Source of the DNA: Caballeronia sp. SL2Y3
GTDB taxonomy: Bacteria > Pseudomonadota > Gammaproteobacteria > Burkholderiales > Burkholderiaceae
Direction: 5' to 3'
Length of the DNA: 64,000 bases
NCBI RefSeq assembly: GCF_022879575.1
Contig: NZ_CP084260.1
Location: forward strand, 806,001 to 870,000
The translations under genes and the position numbers were made by a program. The notes under the pieces were generated by a model that saw only the letters and a program-made list of their open reading frames with translations, was not told where the DNA came from and made no database searches. Positions 1 through 8,456 of the stretch are shown here, one piece after another; position 1 is the stretch's first letter; every line of letters starts with the position of its first letter.

Positions 1-254
1 ACGGCCGACTTCACATCCACCCAGCCGCGATGCAGCGCGCCGGAGATCGAGCCGCCCGTTTCGGGCTTGCCGCCCAGACGCTGCACGAGACCTTGCAGTT
101 CGATGGCGCCTTGCGCGCAGGCTTCCGCGCGGTTCTGGAACAACAGCTTGAGGCTCGGGTCACGCGTGTCTTCAGCGGCCTTCAGGAACCCCTTTTCGCC
201 GTCCTTCGACGTTTCGATGAGGTCATTCAGTACCGATACGACGTTCGTGCTCAT
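1..254 (-). CDS. PA2169-family four-helix-bundle protein (DUF2383), partial
   Basis: The reading frame begins at 254 and runs off the left edge, so only about 84 N-terminal residues are visible. It opens MSTNVVSVLNDLIET and contains a stretch of acidic/basic helices (SKDGEKGFLKAAED), the pattern of the PA2169/DUF2383 ferritin-like four-helix proteins. These are usually about 150 residues and of unknown, stress-linked function. A very strong Shine-Dalgarno (AAGGAGGT) sits just upstream of the ATG and supports this start. The next minus-strand genes (glycine zipper, DUF1488, DUF4142, PfpI) are the same kind of small stress-associated protein. The family call is by pattern recognition. Confidence 0.75.
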   Translation of the reverse strand, partial: MSTNVVSVLNDLIETSKDGEKGFLKAAEDTRDPSLKLLFQNRAEACAQGAIELQGLVQRLGGKPETGGSISGALHRGWVDVKSA

Positions 255-445
255 ATACACCTCCTTTTAGTGACGAAGTTGCGTTCTACGCAGCCTCGGT
301 GCCGAGGCGCGCGCTTGCCGGTTAGCTATTGCATGTCGCGTGCCCGGACGGCCAGAAAGCGCGGCACATGCATTGCTCAGCCTCTGCCGCACATATCACG
401 ACGCGTCCCATGCAGATGCGCAGCGACAAGGCAACAGGAGAAACG

Positions 446-703
446 ATGAAAGGGTCCCGCATGCTCGCGAATCGCGAGCTTTTCGTATTCGTTGCGATCG
501 TCGCGTCGGCGATTGCGCTGCACGTCCGTGCAGAAGCGATTGACCGGTCCGCTGACTCTGCGGCAGCCGCAGCGATGCGCGCGGCTTATTCGCAGCTATG
601 CGAGCCTTCGCCGCATGGCTCGACGCGAGCGCACCCGCGCCCCGCCGATTGCCGGGCGCGCGCGCGTGTGGAGCCGACGCCAACCGAGCGGCTATGGGTT
701 TGA
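446..703 (+). CDS. Small hypothetical secreted or membrane-anchored protein
   Basis: An 85-residue frame with a well-placed ribosome binding site (CAGGAG, 5 nt before the ATG). Residues about 9-27 form a hydrophobic segment (FVFVAIVASAIALHV) that may be a signal peptide or anchor. The rest is low complexity, Ala/Arg/Pro rich, with two Cys. I do not recognise a family. The convincing rho-independent terminator starting 28 nt after the stop on the same strand supports a real transcript. The gene is isolated on the plus strand between two minus-strand stress genes. Codon-level evidence is weak because any frame tends to stay open at this GC content. Confidence 0.45.
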   Translation: MKGSRMLANRELFVFVAIVASAIALHVRAEAIDRSADSAAAAAMRAAYSQLCEPSPHGSTRAHPRPADCRARARVEPTPTERLWV

Positions 704-730
704 TTGCTGCGTAGAACCAAATAGTACGAA

Positions 731-765
731 GAAGCGCCCGGCCAGAACCGGGCGCTTCGGCTTTT
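731..765 (+). terminator. Rho-independent terminator
   Basis: A perfect 11-bp stem (GAAGCGCCCGG / CCGGGCGCTTC) with a 6-nt loop is followed by GGCTTTT on the plus strand. It closes the small plus-strand gene at 446-703. It may also limit read-through from the minus-strand gene starting at 1347. Confidence 0.8.
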
Positions 766-792
766 ATGCGTGCGATCGTCGAGCGATAACGA

Positions 793-1347
793 TCAAACCG
801 GTTGCGGCGGCTTGAGCGGATCGAAGTCGCTCCAGCGGCCTTGCTTCCAGCGGCCCGACGCGCGTTCGATATCCAGCCCGCCGGCTTCGCGCAGAATGTT
901 CGCCGCGCGATCATACGTCTCCGGCGATACGTGCACGGCCACCAGCACGCCGGAGTGACGCGTGGGTTCTTCCTCGGGCTGCGCGGGCGCGCCCGGCTTC
1001 TTCTTCGTGTGCGACATCGCGCCCGCGAGCGAGCCGATATAGGCACCGACGCCGGCAGCCACCACCGACACGATCAGCGGCGCCTTGAACACTGCGAAGA
1101 TCGCCGCGCCGATGACCGCGCCGATCACCGCGCCGATGGTCACGCCCTTGCCGGCGCCTTTGGGCGCGGCGCCCGCGCCCTTGTCGGTATGGACGTCGCC
1201 GCCGATCGGAAAGCGCGCGTGCTGCCCGCTCGGGTTCACGAAGAACAGCGTGACGTCCTCTTCCACGAAGCCGTTTGCGAAGAGCCGCTGGGCAGCCGTT
1301 TCGGCGGCAGGAAAAGTCTGGAACCGGCCCGCGATGATCAGGGACAT
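793..1347 (-). CDS. Glycine-zipper membrane protein of unknown function
   Basis: A 184-residue protein. The N-terminal ~45 residues (MSLIIAGRFQTFPAAETAAQ) form a soluble domain. Residues about 65-110 are a glycine-rich double hydrophobic segment with GxxxG spacing (VTIGAVIGAVIGAAIF, then VAAGVGAYIGSLAGAM), typical of glycine-zipper domains. A soluble C-terminal part carries VLVAVHVSPETYDRAANIL. The ribosome binding site AAAAGGAGG is 5 nt from the ATG and repeats the leader of the gene at 1-254 (ACTAAAAGGAGG), suggesting a common origin or shared regulation. It is probably an envelope-stress protein; the exact role is unknown. Confidence 0.7.
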   Translation of the reverse strand: MSLIIAGRFQTFPAAETAAQRLFANGFVEEDVTLFFVNPSGQHARFPIGGDVHTDKGAGAAPKGAGKGVTIGAVIGAVIGAAIFAVFKAPLIVSVVAAGVGAYIGSLAGAMSHTKKKPGAPAQPEEEPTRHSGVLVAVHVSPETYDRAANILREAGGLDIERASGRWKQGRWSDFDPLKPPQPV

Positions 1348-1422
1348 GTTTCCTCCTTTTAGTATCGGTTGGTCGAATGCGGCTCGCGCAGGGCGGAGCC
1401 GTTCAGAGAGACGCGCGCGGAA

Positions 1423-1710
1423 TCATTCCGGCTCCATGCCGGCCACGCGAAAGAGTCCGCTGCGCAGCACGACCGACTGGCCGCCGTTGTCGTCGAGCGC
1501 TTCGGCGCACACCGCGCGAATGCGCGCTGCGCCGCTTTCGAACGCGGGCAGCAGGTCTTCCTCGCGCGGCGACTTCGCGCCGAAATGGTCTTCGAGCGCC
1601 TCGGCGCTGATCGAGCAGACGACCGCTTCGCCATCGACGAGCGCGGTGAAGTGGATGGCGAGATCGTCGCCGTTGTAGACGGGGGGATCGTCGGAAAACG
1701 TGATGTGCAT
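1423..1710 (-). CDS. DUF1488 family protein
   Basis: A 95-residue small protein (MHITFSDDPPVYNGDDLAIH) containing the LVDGEAVVCSISAEALEDHF core of DUF1488, a family of short bacterial proteins with no assigned function. I chose the ATG at 1710 over an upstream one at 1797 because the extra 29 residues have no family similarity and an AGGA box sits about 9 nt before 1710. It lies between the DUF4142 gene (upstream, 83 nt) and the glycine-zipper gene (downstream, 75 nt), probably within one transcript. Confidence 0.7.
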   Translation of the reverse strand: MHITFSDDPPVYNGDDLAIHFTALVDGEAVVCSISAEALEDHFGAKSPREEDLLPAFESGAARIRAVCAEALDDNGGQSVVLRSGLFRVAGMEPE

Positions 1711-1793
1711 GGTCGAGTCCTCATAAGCCGGACGAGGGCCGGCGGACGCGCGAACGCATGGAGCGTCCGCGCGGTCGAGAAGGTGCCCGGCGC

Positions 1794-2357
1794 TCATGAC
1801 GCCTTCGCCTTGGCTAATTGCTGGGCCATCGCGTAGTGATGACGGAGGATCGGCAGCGCCTTCGCCGCCGCCGCCTTCAACGCGGCATCGTTGCCTTTTT
1901 CGCTCTCCTTCGCGAACAGCTCGACCGCCTTCTGATGCGCGGCGAGCGCGACTTTCTCAATATAGGCCTTGTCGAAGTCGGCCCCCTTGAGATTTTGCAG
2001 ACTACCGGTGACGGACGAATCCGCGCTCGGCGGCGACGTGATGCCGTGGCGCTTCGCGATGACATCGAGGTTGCGCGCGAGCTTGGCGTGATCCGCGATC
2101 ATTCGCTGTGCGAACTCCTTCACGTCCTTGTCGCCCGAACGCGTGAGCGCCAGCTTGCTCGCCGCGATCTCGGTCGCGCCCGCGGTGCCGGCGTCCTGGA
2201 TGAACTGCTGGTCGGTCGCCGAGAGCTTCTGCGATGGCGGCGCGTTCGCGGGCGTGCTGGCGCTCGCGGCCTCTTCGATCTGCGCCTGGGCGATGGTCGC
2301 GCAGGCCGCGAACAGAAGGGCGATAAAGCGGGCGGTGAGATGGGCGGCGCGTGGCAT
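1794..2357 (-). CDS. DUF4142 family secreted protein
   Basis: A 187-residue protein with a signal peptide at about 1-25 (LTARFIALLFAACATIAQAQ). This is followed by a DUF4142 ferritin-like helical domain: LSATDQQFIQDAGTAGATEI, then KEFAQRMIADHAKLARNLD with the typical H-x(n)-H pattern, and a C-terminal HHYAMAQQLA. The family is periplasmic, often induced by stress or stationary phase, biochemical role unknown. An upstream ATG at 2393 exists, but the one at 2357 has a GGAG box and gives a clean signal peptide. It follows pfpI by 36 nt, so they are probably co-transcribed. Confidence 0.8.
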   Translation of the reverse strand: MPRAAHLTARFIALLFAACATIAQAQIEEAASASTPANAPPSQKLSATDQQFIQDAGTAGATEIAASKLALTRSGDKDVKEFAQRMIADHAKLARNLDVIAKRHGITSPPSADSSVTGSLQNLKGADFDKAYIEKVALAAHQKAVELFAKESEKGNDAALKAAAAKALPILRHHYAMAQQLAKAKAS

Positions 2358-2393
2358 CGGCGTGGCTCCGGTTCGTGGGTCGAGCCGGCGCAT

Positions 2394-2945
2394 TCAGGCA
2401 GCGCGCGCTTGGCCGAGCGCCTCGATCAGCGCCTGATTGAAGGCAGGCAGGTCGTCGGGCTTGCGGCTCGTGATCAGATTGCCGTCGATCTGCACTTCCT
2501 GATCGACCCACGTGCCGCCTGCGTTGCGCACGTCGTCCTGAAGGCTCGGCCAGCTCGTCATCGTGCGGCCCGCGACGATGCCCGCCGAGATCGGCAGCCA
2601 GCCGCCGTGGCAGATGACGGCAATCGGCTTCTTCGCCTGATCGGCTTCCTTGACGAAGGCTTGCGCTTTCGCGTCGAGGCGGATGGCGTCGCCATTCACG
2701 ACGCCGCCGGGCAACACGACGGCGTTGTAGTCTGCGGCGGTCGCTTCGTCGAGCGTGCGATCCACTTTCACGGTGTCGCCCTTGTCGACGTGCTTGAAAC
2801 CCTGGATCTCGCCGTGCTTCTGCGAGATGACGTCGACCTGCGCGCCGGCTTCCTTCAGCGCGCGCTGCGGATCGACGAGTTCGGCCTGCTCGAAGCCGTC
2901 GACGGCGAGGATCGCTACCTTGTAGCCGTTGAGGGAAATCGCCAT
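2394..2945 (-). CDS. DJ-1/PfpI family protein (type 1 glutamine amidotransferase-like)
   Basis: A 183-residue DJ-1/PfpI-fold protein similar to YhbO. The nucleophile-elbow motif AVICHGGW places the reactive Cys at residue 112 followed by His113. The acidic partner is in the early GFEQAEL segment (residues 18-24). VVLPGGVVNGD is the conserved loop. Members act as stress-response proteases, deglycases or chaperones; the exact activity cannot be read here. The start at 2945 is backed by an AGGAG box; the longer frame to 3035 adds unrelated residues. It is the first gene of a likely minus-strand stress operon running to DUF4142, DUF1488 and beyond. Confidence 0.85.
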   Translation of the reverse strand: MAISLNGYKVAILAVDGFEQAELVDPQRALKEAGAQVDVISQKHGEIQGFKHVDKGDTVKVDRTLDEATAADYNAVVLPGGVVNGDAIRLDAKAQAFVKEADQAKKPIAVICHGGWLPISAGIVAGRTMTSWPSLQDDVRNAGGTWVDQEVQIDGNLITSRKPDDLPAFNQALIEALGQARAA

Positions 2946-3109
2946 GAACACTCCTGTCATTGCTCGTTTCGGATGGTCGCGCGGCAGATTCACGCGCGGA
3001 TTCGCGCTCGAAAGGGGAGCAAGGGATGTGCCCAATTAATCGCCTTATTGCATCGGATGGATGCAGATGCCGGCGTGATCAGGCGGCAGGCCAATCGCGG
3101 CCGCAATGC

Positions 3110-4071
3110 GCGTTACGCCGCTTCGACGCTGTACGGGCTGGAGAGACGCAGATGGTGACGACGGCCGTGCTGCCGCCGAGAATGCCGCTGCCACGCCGAG
3201 CGCAATCAGCGGCCCGCGATGCGGGCTTCAGTCAAGGACGAGCGCGGCGCGGCTCACGCCGCTTCGACGCTATGCTTGCTGGCAAGACGCGACATGCTAA
3301 CAACGGCCGCCGCCGAAAACATCGCCGCCACGCCGAGCGCGAACAGCTGCCCACGATGCGGCTTCAGTCAGAGACATGCGCGGCGCGCGTCACCACGCTT
3401 CGATGCTTTGCTTGCTGGCAAGACTCAGCACGCTGACGACAGCCGCCGCCGCCGCGAATGCCGCCGCTACGCCGAGCGATTAGCGACCCGCGAAGCGCTT
3501 CAGTTAAAGACAAACGCGGTGCCCTTAACGCCGCGTCGACGCCGTGTTTGCCGGCAAGCCGCAGCATGCTGACAACAGCCGCCGCCGCCGAGAACACCGC
3601 CGCGACCCCGAGCGCGATCAACGGCCCGCGATGCGGCTTCGGTCAGAGACATGCGCGGCGCGCGTCACCGCGCTTCGATGCTGTGCTTGCTGGCAAGCAC
3701 CAGCACACTGACGACGGCCGCCGCCGCCGAAAACGCCGCCGCGACGCCGAGCGCGATCAACGGGCTACGATGCGGTCTTAGTCAAAGACGAGCGCGGCGC
3801 GTCACGCCGCTTAAACGCTGTGCTTGCTGACAAGCCGCAGCATGCAGACGACAGCCGCCGCCGCAAATGCCTCTGCCACGGCGAGCGATCAATCACTCGC
3901 GATGGCGCTTCAGTCGCATATCAGCGCGGCGCGCTTCACGCCGCTTCGACGCCGCGCTTCCCGGCAAGCCGCAGCATGCTGACGACAGCCGCCGCCGCCG
4001 AAAACACCGCCGCGACCCCGAGCGCGATCAACGGCCCGCGATGCGGCTCCAGACCAAAAATCAGCGCGACG
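3110..4071 (-). repeat. Tandem array: seven ~136-bp units derived from the 3' end of the MFS gene
   Basis: Seven imperfect direct repeats can be anchored on the motif CTTCGACGCT or a variant at 3121, 3262, 3398, 3534, 3673, 3810 and 3944. The spacings are 141, 136, 136, 139, 137 and 134 bp. The right-most unit is the last ~45 codons of the transporter gene itself (from ALIFGLEPHRG to GVEAA-stop). The six others lie downstream of its stop codon. On the minus strand each still resembles PLIALGVAAVFSAAAAVVSML plus LAGK. Most keep a stop codon at the original place; in the fourth unit the stop reads TTA. The copies are diverged by substitutions and small indels, so the frame slips between units. 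Confidence 0.85.
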
Positions 4072-5303
4072 AGCGCGGCTCCGAGCGTCTGCCCGGTCAA
4101 GCGCGCGGTGCCGAGCATGCCGCTCGCGCCGCCGCTGCGATGACGCGGCGCCGACGACAGCATCTGGCGATTGTTCGGCGACTGAAAGAGGCCGAAGCCG
4201 AGCCCGCAGATCGCCATGCGCCAGCTGATGTCGAACGCGCTTGGATGCCCGCCGACGGTCGCGAGCAGAACGAGTCCCACGGTCAGCACCGCCAGCCCGA
4301 TGCCGCCGAGCAATCCGGCGGGATAGCGGTCCGAGAGCACGCCCGCGAGCGGCGCGACGAACACGATCACCAACGGCCACGGCGTCATCAGAAAGCCGGT
4401 CTGGACCTGACTCATGCCGAAGCTGTCCTGCAGCAGAAACGGCAGCGAGACGAACGCGAGCATCTGCGCGCAGAACGAACAGACCGACGTGCCGATCGAC
4501 AACGCGAACACCGGAATGCGCAGCAGATCGACCGGGAGAAGCGGGGCGCTCTGGTTCAGTTGCCGCCGCACGAAGATCGTGCCGATCACGCCGGTCGCGA
4601 TGAATTCTGCGATCACGTACGGGCGATGCTCGCCGTGCCCGAGTCCATCGACCGCGACGATCGCAATGCCGAAGAACAGCGCGTTGAGCACGGCGCTCAC
4701 GTAATCGTACGGCTGCCGGTGGCCCGGCGTGCGCGGCAGCGCCTTCATGCCGATGGCGAGCGCCGCGAGCCCGATCGGCACGTTGATCGCGAAGAGCCAC
4801 GGCCACGACGCCACCGACAGCACGCCCGATGCGACGGTCGGACCGATCACCGACGAGATCGCGACCACCGTGGCGTTGATGCTGACGCCGCGCCCCAGTT
4901 GTTTCTGCGGATAGATGATGCGCACGATGGCCGTGTTCACGCTCATGATCCCGGCCGCGCCGAAGCCCTGAACGACGCGCGTGAGGGTGAGCGCGACGAG
5001 CGATCCGGAAAGCGCGCAGCCGAGCGACGAGAGCGTGAAGAGCGCGAGGCCGCCGAGATACACGCGCCGATAGCCGATCCGGTCGCCGAGCGAGGCGAGC
5101 GGCAAGAGCGAGATGGTGACCGCGAGCTGATACGCGTTGACGACCCAGATGGACGAGGCGGGCGTCGCCGACAGATTGCGCGCGATGGTCGGCAGCGCGA
5201 CGTTGGCGATGGCGCCGTCGAGCACCGCGAGCGTGATGCCGAGCGCGACGACGACAATCGCCCAATAGCGTTGGGGAAGGGGCAGGCCTTGATCGGAATC
5301 CAT
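3936..5303 (-). CDS. MFS transporter, DHA2-like drug/solute efflux permease
   Basis: A 455-residue inner-membrane permease of the major facilitator superfamily with 13-14 predicted hydrophobic helices. The signature of the 14-helix drug:H+ antiporters is present: LDGAIANVALPTIAR in helix 1, LGDRIGYRRVYLGG as motif A after helix 2, and RVVQGFGAAGIMSVN in helix 4. The substrate is not predictable. I start at 5303 (MDSDQGLPLPQRYW); in-frame ATGs at 5354 and 5333 would add a basic tail. The 3' end is duplicated six more times downstream (see the repeat). It is a single gene, with no regulator adjacent. Confidence 0.85.
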   Translation of the reverse strand: MDSDQGLPLPQRYWAIVVVALGITLAVLDGAIANVALPTIARNLSATPASSIWVVNAYQLAVTISLLPLASLGDRIGYRRVYLGGLALFTLSSLGCALSGSLVALTLTRVVQGFGAAGIMSVNTAIVRIIYPQKQLGRGVSINATVVAISSVIGPTVASGVLSVASWPWLFAINVPIGLAALAIGMKALPRTPGHRQPYDYVSAVLNALFFGIAIVAVDGLGHGEHRPYVIAEFIATGVIGTIFVRRQLNQSAPLLPVDLLRIPVFALSIGTSVCSFCAQMLAFVSLPFLLQDSFGMSQVQTGFLMTPWPLVIVFVAPLAGVLSDRYPAGLLGGIGLAVLTVGLVLLATVGGHPSAFDISWRMAICGLGFGLFQSPNNRQMLSSAPRHRSGGASGMLGTARLTGQTLGAALVALIFGLEPHRGPLIALGVAAVFSAAAAVVSMLRLAGKRGVEAA

Positions 5304-5414
5304 CGACGGATCTTGAGTGGCAAGGCGGCGCATTGTACGACGCGCCGTTTTCAAATCGCTTGTGGCGTCGGGCCGCGTGATCGCTCATGCGGCCCGGCCT
5401 GCGTGGTTCACGCG

Positions 5415-5918
5415 TTACTTGAGTTCGTAGAGACCCGTGTAGGTCGCCGAATCGATTTCGTTCAGGTGCGTCATGAAGCGCGCGACGGCGTTGGTCGCGT
5501 TGAGGTCGAGCGGCAGCTTTTCCGCCTGCAGCGCGTGAATGCGGAAGATGTAGCGATGCGGCTTGTCACTGCGCGGCGGCGCGGCCCCGCCGAAGCCGAC
5601 CGTGCCGTAGTCGTTGCGCAGTTGCAGCGCGCCCGCCGGAAGCAGACTGCCGTCCGCCTTGCCGGCATTGCGCGGCAGCGAGCGCGCATCGGCCGGAATA
5701 TTGACCACGACCCAGTGCCAGAAGCCGCTGCCCGTGGGCGCGTCCGGGTCGTAGACGGTGAGCGCGAAACTTTTGGTGTCGGCGGGCGGGTCTTCCCACT
5801 GGAGCGCGGGAGAGATGTTCTCGCCCGACGTGCCGAACGCCTGCATGTCGAGTTCCTGCGCGCGGGTCATGAAACCGTTCGGTGGAAATTCGTCGGACCA
5901 GATGCGGAAATCAGCCAT
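5415..5918 (-). CDS. YbhB/YbcL family Raf kinase inhibitor-like protein
   Basis: A 167-residue protein of the bacterial PEBP-like family. The conserved ligand-pocket motif is visible: LTVYDPDAPTGSGFWHWVVV (residues about 53-72) with DPDAP and HW, then the later GGAAPPRSDKPHRYIFRIHAL containing the P-x-(G/D)-x-PHRY signature. Cytoplasmic; molecular role in bacteria unclear. The start is set by GGAGG 11 nt before the ATG. It is separate from both neighbours. Confidence 0.9.
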   Translation of the reverse strand: MADFRIWSDEFPPNGFMTRAQELDMQAFGTSGENISPALQWEDPPADTKSFALTVYDPDAPTGSGFWHWVVVNIPADARSLPRNAGKADGSLLPAGALQLRNDYGTVGFGGAAPPRSDKPHRYIFRIHALQAEKLPLDLNATNAVARFMTHLNEIDSATYTGLYELK

Positions 5919-6150
5919 GTGAGTCGTGCCTCCTGATAAGCGATAGAAGCGTGCCCCGCAGCGCGTGGCGCTCCTTCGGATGCGCCAAGCGCCGCAGCGA
6001 ATGTGCCCGCAATGGAGCGAGCGCCGGGGGAGCGCGTCGAGTTTAGCATCCGCCCCCGAATTTCCGCGGCGGGCCCGTGGTCGATGCGCGGATCAGAAGG
6101 GCGATGGCCGTCGATGACCCGAAGTTCAAAGCGCACGCGTTCGCTTGCCG

Positions 6151-6549
6151 CTATTGCGGCTGCGTGACTTCGTCGATACCGCGGTTGAGCGCGGGACATG
6201 CCTCGTCGATTTCCTTCTTGTACTCGGCGGGATTGCTCGTCTTCAGCTTGTCGAAGCGGTCTACCGTCGCTTGCGCCTGCCGATAACCGAGCGTCCATTC
6301 GGCCTCGAAGTCGGGCGCGTCCACGAAGTTGGCGCGCGCAGCGTCCTTGAAGCGCGCGACCTTGGCGGCATCGATGTGGCAGATATCGGCCGCGCCGCGC
6401 GCGATGTTCGCGCTTGTCATCACGCCTTCGGCCGCGAGCAGTTGCGGCCTCGATGGATGGCTTGGCGGAAGCTGCGTTTGCGCCGACGCGTTCGCGCAGA
6501 GCGTGCAAAAGAGGGCGAAGCATGCGGCGAAAACTGCGGGGCGCGGCAT
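6151..6549 (-). CDS. Small secreted hypothetical protein
   Basis: A 132-residue protein with a clear signal peptide (MPRPAVFAACFALFCTLCAN, cleavage near ASA-Q). The mature domain of about 105 residues is rich in short helices and contains two Cys (ADICHIDAA and IDEACPALN) that could form a disulfide. An upstream in-frame ATG at 6585 would lengthen the n-region; neither has a good ribosome binding site, and a TATACT box lies just before 6585. I do not recognise a family; related proteins are common as hypotheticals in this bacterial group. It is divergent from the TetR gene at 6669. Confidence 0.6.
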   Translation of the reverse strand: MPRPAVFAACFALFCTLCANASAQTQLPPSHPSRPQLLAAEGVMTSANIARGAADICHIDAAKVARFKDAARANFVDAPDFEAEWTLGYRQAQATVDRFDKLKTSNPAEYKKEIDEACPALNRGIDEVTQPQ

Positions 6550-6668
6550 GCGGAATGAGTGAAATCGAATGAGGGAATCGGGCATCGGAAAAGTATAGAT
6601 GAAGCCCTGGAAAGAAGCGCTTTCCTTGGCGAAGAACGCTATGACCCCCATGCTAGAATCGTTTCCCA

Positions 6669-7391
6669 ATGCCGTTCTCAGACGCAAACATGAAAAAAGC
6701 AAGCAAGGCCGCCACCGAGGTGAGCAAGGCCGCCAGTGCTGCGTCCGCGCCGGCCGGATCGGAGGGGCGGCGCAAGTACGATCCAGAGGAGACCAAGCGC
6801 AATATTCTCGACATCGCCACGCAGGAATTCTCGGCGATGGGCCTCACGGGCGCGCGCGTCGATGCCATCGCCGAGCGCACCAACACCACCAAGCGCATGC
6901 TGTACTACTACTTCGGCAGCAAGGAAGGGCTGTACGAGGCGGTGCTGGAACAGGTCTACGGCGATATCCGCGCGCTGGAACAGGAACTGGAACTCGCGGA
7001 GATGGACCCCGAAGAGGCGCTGCGCGAGCTTATCGGTTTCACGTTCGACTACCACGACAAACATCGCGATTTCGTGCGTCTCGTGACGATCGAGAACGTG
7101 CACGGTGCGAAGTACGTCGAGCAGTCGAAGACCTTCAAATGGCGCAACGCCACGGTCGTCAAAACACTCGAAGACCTCATCGCGCGAGGCGTCGCGGCAG
7201 GGCGTTTTCGCGACGATGTCGAGCCGCTCGACCTGCATCTGATGATCAGCTCGTTCTGCTTTCATCGCGTGGCGAACCGCCATACGTGGAGCGCCGCGTT
7301 CGGGCGCGATCCGTCCGGGCCGCGCTCGCGGGCTAGGCATCGCGAGATGATTATCGAAGCGGTGCTGTGCTACATGCGGCGCGAAGGCTAA
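6669..7391 (+). CDS. TetR family transcriptional regulator (likely quinate/shikimate regulator)
   Basis: A 240-residue regulator. After a ~30-residue Ala/Lys-rich N-terminal extension comes a TetR_N helix-turn-helix: ILDIATQEFSAMGLTGARVD then TKRMLYYYFGSKEGLYEAV (residues about 45-95). The C-terminal effector domain ends near 235. The gene points toward the shikimate dehydrogenase gene and is separated from it by a terminator. The only nearby divergent catabolic promoter (8311-8564) contains an 18-bp palindrome of TetR-operator type. Control of the aroE-like/quiC pair is therefore likely but inferred from position. A second ATG at 6690 is also possible. Confidence 0.85.
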   Translation: MPFSDANMKKASKAATEVSKAASAASAPAGSEGRRKYDPEETKRNILDIATQEFSAMGLTGARVDAIAERTNTTKRMLYYYFGSKEGLYEAVLEQVYGDIRALEQELELAEMDPEEALRELIGFTFDYHDKHRDFVRLVTIENVHGAKYVEQSKTFKWRNATVVKTLEDLIARGVAAGRFRDDVEPLDLHLMISSFCFHRVANRHTWSAAFGRDPSGPRSRARHREMIIEAVLCYMRREG

Positions 7392-7395
7392 AGAC

Positions 7396-7430
7396 AAACG
7401 GCGGCTCTCCTGCGAGGCCGCCGTTTTGTT
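7396..7430 (+). terminator. Rho-independent terminator after tetR
   Basis: A 10-bp stem (AAACGGCGGC / GCCGCCGTTT) with an 11-nt loop is followed by TGTTTT on the plus strand. It separates the converging tetR and shikimate dehydrogenase genes and may work in both directions. Confidence 0.75.
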
Positions 7431-7443
7431 TTCGATGCCGCGC

Positions 7444-8310
7444 TTACTTCGCGTCAGCGGGCAGCAAGGTCTGGAAATGGGCGAACATGCGCTCGGCGTC
7501 CGGCTCGCGTCCCGTGAAGATGCGCAGCGCATCCACCGCCTGACACACCGCCATGCCGCCGCCGCTCACCGTGCGGCAGCCGAGCGCCTTCGCCGTCTTG
7601 AGCAGCTCGGTTTCGAGCGGAAAGTAGACGATCTCCGCCACCCACAAGTCCTTGTGCAAATACTCCGCCGGCAGCGGCATGCCGGGCAGCTTCGCCATGC
7701 CGGTCGGCGTCGCGTGAATCAGGCCGTTGGCCGGGCGCAAGGTCTCGCGCAGGTCGCCGCCGCTCGTCACTTCGCGATCCGGAAAGCGCGCCGCCAGTTC
7801 CGCCGCGAGCGACGATGCGCGCGCCTCGTCCGAATCGAACAGCGTGAGCGCGTTCGCGCCCATGACCAGCGCCGCATGCGCGACCGCCGCGCCCGCGCCG
7901 CCCGCGCCCAGTTGCACGACGCGGCCGAGCGGCGCATCCGGCAGGCCGCGCTGGAACGCGCGCGCGAAGCCCGACCAGTCCGTGTTGTAGCCGATGCGCT
8001 TGCCGTCCTTCAGCACGACGGTATTCACCGCGCCGAGCGCGCGGGCGTCGGGGTCCAGCTCGTCGAGCAATGGGATCACGCTTTGCTTGCACGGATACGT
8101 GATGTTGAGGCCGTCGTAGCCCATGCGCTCGGCGGCGATCAACAAGTCGGGAAGCGCGGACGGCTCGAGCTTCAGCGCCTGCAGGTCGATGCGCCGATAC
8201 ACGTAGTTCAGCCCGAGCACGCGGCCTTCCTGCTCGTGCATGGCGGGCGTCAGCGATCCGGCGATGCCCGAGCCGATCAGTCCGATCAGATACGAAGTTT
8301 TGCTGGTCAT
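7444..8310 (-). CDS. Quinate/shikimate dehydrogenase, NAD-type (AroE superfamily)
   Basis: A 288-residue AroE-fold enzyme. The catalytic Lys is in LNITYPCKQ (Lys75), and the partner Asp is Asp111 in NTDWSGFARA. The Rossmann loop is GAGGAGAAV (about 136-144). The second Rossmann strand ends LFDSDEAR: an acidic residue sits where NADP-dependent biosynthetic AroE has N-R-T, so NAD is the expected cofactor. NAD use plus linkage to 3-dehydroshikimate dehydratase argues for a catabolic role, oxidising quinate or shikimate toward protocatechuate rather than making chorismate. It is transcribed divergently from quiC across a 254-bp regulatory region. Confidence 0.85.
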   Translation of the reverse strand: MTSKTSYLIGLIGSGIAGSLTPAMHEQEGRVLGLNYVYRRIDLQALKLEPSALPDLLIAAERMGYDGLNITYPCKQSVIPLLDELDPDARALGAVNTVVLKDGKRIGYNTDWSGFARAFQRGLPDAPLGRVVQLGAGGAGAAVAHAALVMGANALTLFDSDEARASSLAAELAARFPDREVTSGGDLRETLRPANGLIHATPTGMAKLPGMPLPAEYLHKDLWVAEIVYFPLETELLKTAKALGCRTVSGGGMAVCQAVDALRIFTGREPDAERMFAHFQTLLPADAK

Positions 8311-8456
8311 GCGAGTGCTCCCGCGAGAAGAGGCTTAAGGCTAGACGCTCGCACGTAGCGTACAGCAGTGAAAGAGGGCGCGATGGTGCAGTGCGGCGAT
8401 TGCAAGCTCAGTGTGCGCGTGCGCGCGCATCCTGTCCTTCGGTATTTTCACGTATT

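Noticed and set aside
3110..3935. Possible CRISPR array
   Set aside because: The ~136-bp units are contiguous with no unique spacers and derive from the transporter gene end; no cas genes are present.
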